Under the pieces are notes generated by a model. The model made no database searches. It saw nothing but the letters and a program-made list of their open reading frames with translations, and had not been told where the DNA came from. 64,000 bases of DNA from Gammaproteobacteria bacterium (GTDB lineage: Bacteria; Pseudomonadota; Gammaproteobacteria; Steroidobacterales; Steroidobacteraceae): NCBI GenBank assembly GCA_027365225.1, contig DAHXNV010000006.1, positions 1-64,000 on the forward strand, read 5' to 3'. A program made the translations under genes and the position numbers. Below are positions 51,714 to 58,792 of the stretch, one piece after another; position 1 is the first letter of the stretch; each line of letters begins with the position of its first letter.

Positions 51714-52685
51714 ATGAAACTGCACCAGTTGCGCTATCTGGCCGCGATCGCCCAGAACGGCCTGAACATCACGGCCGCGGCCGAGAAGCTGCACACCTCT
51801 CAGCCCGGGGTGAGCAAGCAGATCAAGCTGCTGGAGGACGAGCTGGGGTTTCAGATCTTCCTGCGCGAGGGGCGCACGCTCACCCGCATCACGCCGGCCG
51901 GTCAGGAGGTGATCGACCGGGCGCTGCAAGTGCTGCAGCAGGTGCAGAGCATTCGCGCGCTCTCGACGGAGCTGCGCGACGAGGGACGGGGGAGTTTATC
52001 GATCGGCACGACGCACACTCAGGCGCGCTACGTACTGCCGGCGGTGATCCAGGCGTTTCGGGCGCGCTATCCGAACGTACGCCTGAATCTGCACCAGGGT
52101 ACCTCGGAGCAGATCGCCGAGATGATGGCGCAGGACCGCATCGATTGCGTCATCGCAACCGGCTCGGAGCAGCGCTTCGCCGCACTGACGCTGCTGCCCT
52201 GTTATCGTTGGAGCCGGGTGGTGATCGTGCCGCGCGCGCACGCGCTGGCGCGCCTGGATCGGGTGACCTACCGGGCGCTCGCCGCCTACCCGCTGATCAC
52301 CTACACGTTCAGCTTCAGCGGACCGTCCTCGCTGAACGAGGCATTCTCCCGGGCGGGCCATACCCCGAATGTCGCGATCACGGCACAGGACGCCGATGTG
52401 ATCGTCACCTACGTTCGGCTCGGACTCGGAGTCGGTATCGTCGCGCCGATGGCGGTCGCCGAGGGGGTCGAGGACCTTGCGGTGCTCGATGCCTCGCACC
52501 TGCTGCCCGCGCACACGACCTGGCTCGGGTTTCGCCGGGGGGCGCTGCTGCGCGGGTACATGTATGAGTTTGCGCAGCTGCTCGCCCCGCATCTGGAGCG
52601 ACGGCTGGTCGAGCGGGCTCATCGGGCCGGCAATCCGGCCGCGACCGCCGCGCTGTTCGCGGACGTGCCGCTGCCGCAGCGCTGA
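51714..52685 (+). CDS. cysB: LysR-type regulator CysB
   Basis: A 323-residue LysR-family activator of sulfate assimilation genes. MKLHQLRYLAAIAQNGLNIT and the HTH (about residues 15-60, with AAEKLHTSQPGVSKQIKLLE) match CysB/Cbl very closely. The effector domain (about 90-300) includes IGTTHTQARYVLPAVIQAF, the CysB hallmark that binds sulfate or N-acetylserine. The length equals E. coli CysB (324). It is divergent from cysH with a 112-base spacer where its own and the cysH control sites should lie. Confidence 0.96.
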   Translation: MKLHQLRYLAAIAQNGLNITAAAEKLHTSQPGVSKQIKLLEDELGFQIFLREGRTLTRITPAGQEVIDRALQVLQQVQSIRALSTELRDEGRGSLSIGTTHTQARYVLPAVIQAFRARYPNVRLNLHQGTSEQIAEMMAQDRIDCVIATGSEQRFAALTLLPCYRWSRVVIVPRAHALARLDRVTYRALAAYPLITYTFSFSGPSSLNEAFSRAGHTPNVAITAQDADVIVTYVRLGLGVGIVAPMAVAEGVEDLAVLDASHLLPAHTTWLGFRRGALLRGYMYEFAQLLAPHLERRLVERAHRAGNPAATAALFADVPLPQR

Positions 52686-52728
52686 GCTGCGCAGCGCGGA
52701 GAAAACCCTGAACGCCGAACGTCTGACC

Positions 52729-54066
52729 GTGCTCGACCGGCGCCGCGCCGGGGTGCTGGCGCATCTGAGCTCGCTGCGCTGGCCGCTCGGTCGCGGCGGG
52801 CGCGCCTTCATCGACTGGCTGGCCGCCGCCGGGTTCACCGTCTGGCAGTTCCTGCCCGTCGGGCCGACCGGCCCGGACCGCTCGCCGTATTTTGCGCGCT
52901 CGGATTTTGCCGGCGCGCCGGCGCTGCTCGATCCGGCCGAGCCGCCGGGCGATGCGGTCGACCGCTCGGCATTCCTCGAGACGACGGCCCCATGGGTCGA
53001 GGATTACGCGCTGTTCGAGGCGGCGAGCGAGGCGTTCGGCGGTGCGCCGTGGTGGAGCTGGCCCGAACCGCTGCGCGAGCGCGAGCCGGCGGCGCTGCGG
53101 CGGCTGCGGCACGAGCGCGTCGCGCGGATCGAGCAAGTGCGGGCCGAGCAGTTCGCGTTCTTCGTTCAATGGCGCAGATTGCAGGACTACGCGCACGCGC
53201 ACGGAGTGCGGCTTTTCGGCGACCTGCCGTTCTACATAGGGCCGATGTCGGCCGAGACCTGGACGGACCGCGAGCAGTTTCAGCTGACCCCCGAGGGCCG
53301 GCCGGCTGCCGTGGCGGGTGTGCCGCCGGATTACTTTTGCGAAGGCGGCCAAGTGTGGGGCAATCCGTTGTACGACTGGACGGCCATGGGGCGCGACGGC
53401 TTCGCGTTCTGGCGGGCGCGCGTGCGCGCGCAGCTCGGGCGTGTCGACCTGCTCCGGGTGGATCACTTTCGGGCGTTCGCCGCGCATTGGGCGATTCCGG
53501 CCGGAGCACCCGATGCGCGCGGTGGCCGCTGGTGCCCGACCCCGGGGCACGAGGTGCTCGAGCGCCTGCGACAGGAGTGGGGGGTATTGCCGATCGCGGC
53601 CGAGGACCTCGGGGTGATCACCGCGGATGTGACGGCGCTGCGCAAGGCGTTCGCGCTGCCCGGTATGCGCGTGCTGCAATTCGCCTTTGACGGCTCGCCC
53701 GACAACCCGCATCTGCCCCAGCACTTCAGCGCCGACTGCATCGCCTATACCGGCACGCACGACAACGACACCACGCTCGGCTGGTACGAGAGCCTCGATG
53801 CCGGCACCCGGGCCTATGTCGATCAGACGCTCGGGCTGCAGCCGGGGTCGGTGCCCGAATCGATCGTACGGGTGGTGCTCGCCTCGGCGGCGCCGCTGGC
53901 GGTGATTCCGCTGCAGGATCTGCTCGGCCTCGGCTCCGAGGCACGCCTCAATACGCCCGGCACCTCGGGTTGGCGCAACTGGCGCTGGCAGCTGCCCGCC
54001 GGGGCTCTCAGCGCCGAGCGCGCCGCGCATTGGGCCGCACTCAACAGGGACTGTGGACGTGACTGA
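52729..54066 (+). CDS. malQ: 4-alpha-glucanotransferase (amylomaltase)
   Basis: About 445 residues, GH77 family, moving maltodextrin chains between glucans. The motifs RRAGVLAHLSSLRWPLGRGG, in part, then GFTVWQFLPVGPTG begin the barrel. The nucleophile Asp is in LLRVDHFRAF (about residue 245), the acid/base Glu in IAAEDLGVIT (about 292), and the third carboxylate in YTGTHDNDTT (about 345). Typical MalQ is about 500 residues, so this one is short, with a trimmed middle. The start is unclear: GTG at 52729 lacks a ribosome site, whereas a CTG at 52708 has GGAGA before it. It sits between cys genes and converges with DUF934. Confidence 0.88.
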   Translation: MLDRRRAGVLAHLSSLRWPLGRGGRAFIDWLAAAGFTVWQFLPVGPTGPDRSPYFARSDFAGAPALLDPAEPPGDAVDRSAFLETTAPWVEDYALFEAASEAFGGAPWWSWPEPLREREPAALRRLRHERVARIEQVRAEQFAFFVQWRRLQDYAHAHGVRLFGDLPFYIGPMSAETWTDREQFQLTPEGRPAAVAGVPPDYFCEGGQVWGNPLYDWTAMGRDGFAFWRARVRAQLGRVDLLRVDHFRAFAAHWAIPAGAPDARGGRWCPTPGHEVLERLRQEWGVLPIAAEDLGVITADVTALRKAFALPGMRVLQFAFDGSPDNPHLPQHFSADCIAYTGTHDNDTTLGWYESLDAGTRAYVDQTLGLQPGSVPESIVRVVLASAAPLAVIPLQDLLGLGSEARLNTPGTSGWRNWRWQLPAGALSAERAAHWAALNRDCGRD

Positions 54067-54078
54067 GGCGCAGCGCGC

Positions 54079-54564
54079 TTACGCGCCGAAGCGCACCCGT
54101 TCGACAGCCGGCAGCGGCTCGGCCTTCTGGTAGGCGACGCTGTAGCGCCCGAGGGCCTGCAGGGCGCTGTGCGGGTCCTCGCCCTCGGCCAGATCGAAGG
54201 CATCGCAGCCGCAGCGGGCCATGAGCAGCAGCAGGTCGCGCTTGACACCCGCGCCCACGGCGCGAATCTCGCCGGCAAAGCCGAGCCGGCGCAGGACCGT
54301 CGCCTGCGTGAAGCCGCGGCCGTCACTGAAGTTGGGGAATTCCACCGCCACTAGGCTCAGTCGCGGCAGGTCGGCGCGCAGCTGTTCCGGATCGTCCGCC
54401 GGTGCGAGTCGCACGCCGAGCTTGCCGCTGTGCCGCAACCATTGCTCGGGTTGCGCGCGCAGCTCGGCCAGCGGCACGATGAGCTCATCGGTCTGGCTGG
54501 CGGGCTCGCCGGGGTAGCGCCAGCGATCGATGATCCATTCACGCTGCCGCAAGATCCGTCGCAT
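54079..54564 (-). CDS. DUF934 family protein, sulfite reduction accessory
   Basis: A 161-residue DUF934 protein. Such genes commonly lie beside cysI or cysH in Proteobacteria without CysJ and are presumed to help sulfite reduction; the biochemical role is unknown. Visible features: VPLAELRAQPEQWL (about residues 29-42), LVAVEFPNFSDGRGFTQATVLR, seen as adjacent blocks (about 75-96), and LMARCGCDAFDLAEGE (about 117-132). It overlaps the 3' end of cysI by 26 bases and must be translated from the same mRNA. Confidence 0.9.
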   Translation of the reverse strand: MRRILRQREWIIDRWRYPGEPASQTDELIVPLAELRAQPEQWLRHSGKLGVRLAPADDPEQLRADLPRLSLVAVEFPNFSDGRGFTQATVLRRLGFAGEIRAVGAGVKRDLLLLMARCGCDAFDLAEGEDPHSALQALGRYSVAYQKAEPLPAVERVRFGA

Positions 54565-56194
54565 AGACACGTTCCTTGAAGGGCTCGATGCCGATGCGCC
54601 GCACCGTATCGATGAAGTACTCGCCCTCGGCGCGCGCATCGCGGTAGACCTCGACGATGCGCTCGAGGGTGGCGGGGACCTGCGCCTGCGGCACCGACGG
54701 ACCGATGACTTCGCCGAGGGTGGCACGGCCGCTGCCGGCGCCGCCGAGGGTGATCTGGTACCACTCCTCGCCGTGCTTGTCGACGCCGAGGATGCCGATG
54801 TGGCCGATGTGATGGTGACCGCAGGCATTCATGCAGCCGGACATCTTCAGCTCGATCGGGCCGAGATCGTACAGGTAGTCGAGGTCATCGAAGCGCGCCT
54901 GGATGGCCCGCGCGACACTCAACGTCCCGGCATTAGCGAGCGCGCAGAAATCCAGTCCCGGACAGGCGATCATGTCGGTGAGCATGCCGATGTTGGCCGT
55001 GGCGAGCTCGAGCTCGCGCAGGCGCAGCCACAGCCGGTACAGCTCGCTCTGCGGCACATCGGCGAGCACCAGGTTCTGATCATGCGTGGTGCGCACCTCG
55101 CCGAAGCTCAGCTCCTCGGCCAGATCCGCCACCGCCTCCATCTGGCCTGCCGTGATGTCCCCGGGATTGCGGCCATGGGCCTTGAGGCTCACGAACACCG
55201 CGCGGTAGCCGCCGACGCGGTGCGCGCGCGTGTTGTAGCGATACCAGGCGAGAAACGGCGCCTCGCGGCCGCAGGTCGGATCGATGTCGGGGCGGGTTTC
55301 GTAGGGGGGCGGCTCGAAATGCGCGCGCACCCGCGCGAGCTGCTCGGGCGTCAGCCGCGGGGAGTGCTCGCGCCCGCTGCGCCATTCCTGCTCGATCAGC
55401 TCGCGCATCCGTTCGATACCGAGGCTCTTGACCAGGATCTTGATGCGCGCCTTGTGGATGTTGTCGCGCCGGCCGAGGCGGTTGTAGACGCGCAGCACCG
55501 CCTCGAGGTAGGCGAACAGCTCCTCGGCCGGCAGAAATTCGCGAACGCGCTGGGCGAGGATGGGTTGGCGGCCGAGCCCCCCTCCGACCCACACCTCGAA
55601 ACCGAGCGGCGCGCCGGCCCCGCCTCGAATGCGCAGGCCGATGTCGTGCGCCTGGATCAGGGCACGGTCCTCGCCGGAGCCGCTGACGGCGATCTTGAAC
55701 TTGCGCGGCAGGTAGGTGAACTCGGGGTGCAGCGTCGCCCACTGGCGGATCAGCTCGCAGTACGGTCGGGGATCCTCGATCTCGTCGGGGGCGACCCCGG
55801 AGAGGTGGTCGCTGGTCACGTTGCGCACGCAGTTGCCGCTCGTCTGAATGGCGTGCATCTGCACTGCGGCCAGTTCGGCAAGGATGTCCGGCACCTCGGG
55901 CAGCTTCGGCCAATTCAACTGCAGGTTCTGCCGCGTCGTGAAGTGTCCGATGCCGCGATCGTAGCGACGGGTGATCGCGGCGAGCGCGCGCAGCTGGCGG
56001 CTGCTGAGCAGCCCGTACGGTATGGCGATGCGCAGCATCGGCGCATGACGCTGGATATACAGGCCATTGCGCAGGCGCAAAGCCTTGAATTCCTCCTCGG
56101 AGAGCGATCCGGCGAGGAAGCGGTGCGTCTGGTCGCGGAATTCCGCGACCCGCTGCTCGACGAACGCCTGATCGAGCGCATCGTAGTGGTACAT
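54539..56194 (-). CDS. cysI: sulfite reductase hemoprotein (CysI-like nitrite/sulfite reductase)
   Basis: A 551-residue siroheme and [4Fe-4S] enzyme reducing sulfite to sulfide. Two pseudo-symmetric halves are visible; the siroheme Arg region is FTTRQNLQLNWPKL (about residues 85-98), with SGNCVRNVTSDHL later. The cluster Cys are in CPGLDFC (about 410) and KMSGCMNACGHHH (about 450). The N-terminus begins MYHYDALDQAFVEQRV, as in the CysI group linked to DUF934. No flavoprotein CysJ is found, so ferredoxin or another donor is likely. It is transcribed before DUF934. Confidence 0.95.
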   Translation of the reverse strand: MYHYDALDQAFVEQRVAEFRDQTHRFLAGSLSEEEFKALRLRNGLYIQRHAPMLRIAIPYGLLSSRQLRALAAITRRYDRGIGHFTTRQNLQLNWPKLPEVPDILAELAAVQMHAIQTSGNCVRNVTSDHLSGVAPDEIEDPRPYCELIRQWATLHPEFTYLPRKFKIAVSGSGEDRALIQAHDIGLRIRGGAGAPLGFEVWVGGGLGRQPILAQRVREFLPAEELFAYLEAVLRVYNRLGRRDNIHKARIKILVKSLGIERMRELIEQEWRSGREHSPRLTPEQLARVRAHFEPPPYETRPDIDPTCGREAPFLAWYRYNTRAHRVGGYRAVFVSLKAHGRNPGDITAGQMEAVADLAEELSFGEVRTTHDQNLVLADVPQSELYRLWLRLRELELATANIGMLTDMIACPGLDFCALANAGTLSVARAIQARFDDLDYLYDLGPIELKMSGCMNACGHHHIGHIGILGVDKHGEEWYQITLGGAGSGRATLGEVIGPSVPQAQVPATLERIVEVYRDARAEGEYFIDTVRRIGIEPFKERVYATDLAAA

Positions 56195-56328
56195 GCGGCC
56201 GCACTATAGGCGTGGTGGCGAAGCGGGCTAAATACCGTGTGGTTTGGCGCTCCCCCCGACCGGTTATGAGCCGCCGGCCGATGGTGCGATAATGGCGCGG
56301 GCGCCGAGTCGGGCGCAAAGGGGCAGCG

Positions 56329-56778
56329 ATGGGTTTGTACTTCGAGGAATTCACCGTCGGACAGCGCTTCGAGCACCAAGTCCGCCGCACGGTCACCGAG
56401 ACGGACAACCTGCTGATCTGCGCCCTGACCATGAATCCGGCTGCCATCCATCTCGATGCGCAGTACTGTCGTGATACGCCCTTCGGCGAGCGCATCGTCA
56501 ATAGCGTCTTTACCCTGGGTCTGCTCGTGGGCCTGTCGGTCTATGACACCACCTTCGGCACCACCATCGGCAACCTCGGCTGGGATGAGGTCAAATTTCC
56601 GCGCCCGGTGCGGGTGGGGGACACGCTGCGGGCGGTGAGCACCGTGCACTCGGTGCGCGAGAGCCGTTCGCGGGGTGATTCGGGCATCGTGATATTCGAC
56701 CACCGCGCGTACAACCAGCACGACGAGGAGGTCGCCTCGTGCCGCCGCGCGGCGCTGATGTTGAAGCGGCCGCAATGA
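56329..56778 (+). CDS. MaoC-like hot-dog dehydratase (mesaconyl-CoA hydratase-like)
   Basis: A 149-residue single hot-dog protein. LYFEEFTVGQRFEHQVRRTV opens the fold, and the active-site stretch is NPAAIHLDAQYCRDTPFGERIVNS (seen in parts, about residues 37-60). In classical R-hydratases that last motif reads IAHG with a catalytic His; here it is IVNS, a variant I know from MaoC proteins next to CitE-like lyases such as mesaconyl-CoA hydratases. AAGGGG ribosome site. It overlaps the lyase by ATGA. The two may act on one C4-C5 branched acyl-CoA (inference). Confidence 0.8.
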   Translation: MGLYFEEFTVGQRFEHQVRRTVTETDNLLICALTMNPAAIHLDAQYCRDTPFGERIVNSVFTLGLLVGLSVYDTTFGTTIGNLGWDEVKFPRPVRVGDTLRAVSTVHSVRESRSRGDSGIVIFDHRAYNQHDEEVASCRRAALMLKRPQ

Positions 56779-57695
56779 GCGGCGCGCGGGTGTTGCGCTC
56801 GCTGCTGTTCGTACCGGGGGACAGCGAGCGAAAACTGGCGCGGGGACTGGGCAGCGGAGCCGATGCGCTGATCGTGGATCTGGAGGACTCGGTCGAGCCA
56901 CGCCGGCTCCCGAGCGCGCGTGCCCAGGTGCTGGAGTTCCTCCAGGGGGAAAACGAACGCCCGACTCCCGAGCTGTGGGTGCGGGTGAACGCGCTCTCGA
57001 GCGGCAGGCTCTACGAGGATGTCACGGCGGTTCTGCCCGGGCGGCCGGCGGGCCTGGTGCTGCCGAAAGTCGAAAGCTACGCGGATATCGATCGCATCGC
57101 GCTCACGCTCGAGGCGATCGAGGCCGGCCACGGACTGCCAATCGGCTCGACGCGCCTGATCGTGATCGGCACCGAGACGCCGGCCGCAGTGCTGGCGCTC
57201 GGTCAGTACCCGCAGGCGGCCGCCGTGCACCGCGCTTGCGCACACCGGCTGGCCGGCTTGACGTGGGGTATGGAGGATCTGTCGGCGGCGCTCGGGGTGA
57301 GCGCTCAGCGCGGCCCCGATGGCGCGCTGCGCCCGGTATTCGAGCAGGCGCGGACCACATGTTTACTCGCCGCCGCGGCGCTGGGCGTTGCAGCCCTCGA
57401 CGGGGTGTTCGCCGAATTTCGCGATGCAGAGGGCTTGCGGCGCGAGGCGCAGCGGGCGCGCGCCGACGGATTTACGGGCAAGCTGGCGATTCATCCCGAC
57501 CAGGTCCCGCTGATCCATGCCGCCTTTACCCCGAGTGCCGAGGAAATCGAGTGGGCGGGCCGCGTGCTCGCCGCGTTCGAGGCGGCCGGGACAGGTGTGA
57601 CGGCGCTGGACGGCCGCATGATCGACCGGCCGCATCGGTTGCTCGCGGCGCGTATTCTCTCGCTGGCGGGTATCGAGCCGGGGGCAAGGGTATGA
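56775..57695 (+). CDS. CitE-like HpcH/HpaI aldolase/lyase (malyl-CoA or citramalyl-CoA type)
   Basis: A 306-residue TIM-barrel lyase of the citrate lyase beta family. Signatures: LFVPGDSERKLARGLGSGAD (about residues 9-28), the substrate and metal-binding LIVDLEDSV (about 30-38), LVLPKVES with the metal Glu (about 96-103), TWGMEDLSAALG (about 163-174) and FTGKLAIHPDQV (about 233-244). Family members cleave malyl-CoA, methylmalyl-CoA or citramalyl-CoA; the exact substrate is unknown here. Translationally coupled at both ends (ATGA with the MaoC-like gene and with the DUF7009-like gene). Confidence 0.85.
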   Translation: MSGARVLRSLLFVPGDSERKLARGLGSGADALIVDLEDSVEPRRLPSARAQVLEFLQGENERPTPELWVRVNALSSGRLYEDVTAVLPGRPAGLVLPKVESYADIDRIALTLEAIEAGHGLPIGSTRLIVIGTETPAAVLALGQYPQAAAVHRACAHRLAGLTWGMEDLSAALGVSAQRGPDGALRPVFEQARTTCLLAAAALGVAALDGVFAEFRDAEGLRREAQRARADGFTGKLAIHPDQVPLIHAAFTPSAEEIEWAGRVLAAFEAAGTGVTALDGRMIDRPHRLLAARILSLAGIEPGARV

Positions 57696-58078
57696 AGCTG
57701 AGAATCAAAGGCAATACCCTGCGTCTGCGATTGACGCAGGGGGAGATCCGAGCGCTGGCCGAGCGTGGGCAGGTCGAGTCGCGGACGGAATTTCCGGGCG
57801 GGACGACATTGGTGTACCGTCTGCGGACGGATGATGAAAATCAAGAACTATCAGTTATTTATAAAAATAACCTCATGGAGTTTACTCTCTCTTCGGCGAG
57901 CGCCGAGCGCTGGTGTGGAACGGATCAGGTGACGGTGAGTGCCGAGCGGGACGTGCCGGGCGGAAAGCTGCAACTGGTTCTGGAGAAGGACTTCGCCTGT
58001 CTGGTGCCGCGGCCCGGCGAGGACGAATCCGACCACTTTCCCCATCCCGAGGCGGGACACGGACCGAGCCGGTGCTGA
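57692..58078 (+). CDS. DUF7009-like small protein
   Basis: A 128-residue protein starting MKLRIKGNTLRLRLTQGEI, a pattern of the DUF7009 family, with FPGGTTLVYRL and LEKDFACLVPRPGEDESDHFPHP (seen in parts) near the end. The last part, with Cys, Asp, Glu and several His, could bind a metal, but no role is established. It overlaps the CitE-like gene by ATGA. The middle (57831-57890) is only about 27% G+C by hand count, with AAA, AAT, TTT, TCA and CTA codons rarely used elsewhere in the window, and includes a 7-bp AT hairpin. Confidence 0.75.
   Translation: MKLRIKGNTLRLRLTQGEIRALAERGQVESRTEFPGGTTLVYRLRTDDENQELSVIYKNNLMEFTLSSASAERWCGTDQVTVSAERDVPGGKLQLVLEKDFACLVPRPGEDESDHFPHPEAGHGPSRC
57854..57871. 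repeat. AT-rich inverted repeat inside the DUF7009-like gene
   Basis: GTTATTT-ATAA-AAATAAC, a perfect 7-bp dyad. It lies in a 60-base stretch of about 27% G+C inside a coding region of a high-GC genome, so it stands out strongly. It may be a relic of transfer or a protein- or RNA-level signal. Confidence 0.45.
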
Positions 58079-58093
58079 AGCCGCTCAGGACGC

Positions 58094-58651
58094 TCAGCGC
58101 TGCCTCGCGCCGACGAGGGTGACTCCCGGGGGCAGTTGTGCGGCCACTTGGGCGTAGCGGGCGCGCTCCTCGAGAATCGAATCGGCGTCGATGGCGCACA
58201 CGGCGCGCCATCCGGCGATGCGCGGCAGCTTCGCAAATTGAATCTCGATGGCTTCGCGCCGCGGGCACCAGGTGGCATTGAAGAAGTGCGCGAATGCCTG
58301 CCAGGCCGCCCCGACTGTCTGCGGAGGAGCTGCCGCGAGCGCGGCCTCGAGGCGGGTCAGGGCTTGGCGGCTGGTGCCGGTGTGGCCGGCGAGCGTGGCG
58401 AGCTCCGCGGGCAGGTCGGTACGCTCGGCCGAGCCCGGGGCGCTACGCTCGATCAGCTCGGCAAGCAGCTGGTCGCGTTGCTCGAAGCGGCTGAGCACCC
58501 ATACGAGGTACTCGACGCTCGCGTCGCGAAAGGGGGTATGTGCCTCGGCAGCACCCGCCGCGCCATGGACGCTCGCGCAGGCGTTGGCGACCTGCGCGGC
58601 GTGGATCCGCTCGGTGGCGAGCTGAGTTCGGATGATGTCGAGCTCGTTCAT
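58094..58651 (-). CDS. conserved hypothetical protein
   Basis: A 185-residue soluble, mostly helical protein that I do not recognise. It starts MNELDIIRTQLATERIH and has regular Ala and Leu heptad-like spacing in the first 120 residues, consistent with a helical bundle. A motif FNATWCPRREAIEIQF (about 125-140) holds a single Cys-Pro-Arg-Arg cluster. No signal peptide or membrane helix is visible. On the minus strand, TAAAAT lies 11 bases before the ATG and may be a -10 element. It is convergent with the DUF7009-like gene and divergent from thrA, so it is probably monocistronic. Confidence 0.65.
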   Translation of the reverse strand: MNELDIIRTQLATERIHAAQVANACASVHGAAGAAEAHTPFRDASVEYLVWVLSRFEQRDQLLAELIERSAPGSAERTDLPAELATLAGHTGTSRQALTRLEAALAAAPPQTVGAAWQAFAHFFNATWCPRREAIEIQFAKLPRIAGWRAVCAIDADSILEERARYAQVAAQLPPGVTLVGARQR

Positions 58652-58792
58652 CTTGCGTCTATTTTAACCATTCCCACCCTGAACCTGGCCTGTCGAGTGG
58701 CGGGTTTGCACAGTCTTTCCGCCGATCCATTGCGCGCTTAGGTGCGCATAAGTAGAGTCGCACGGCTTTCCCTTCAGGTGGTTTGCCAGCCC

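Noticed and set aside
58652-58792. A threonine attenuator or leader peptide before thrA.
   Set aside because: I see no Thr/Ile-rich short peptide and no competing stem-loops; control may be by ACT-domain feedback only.
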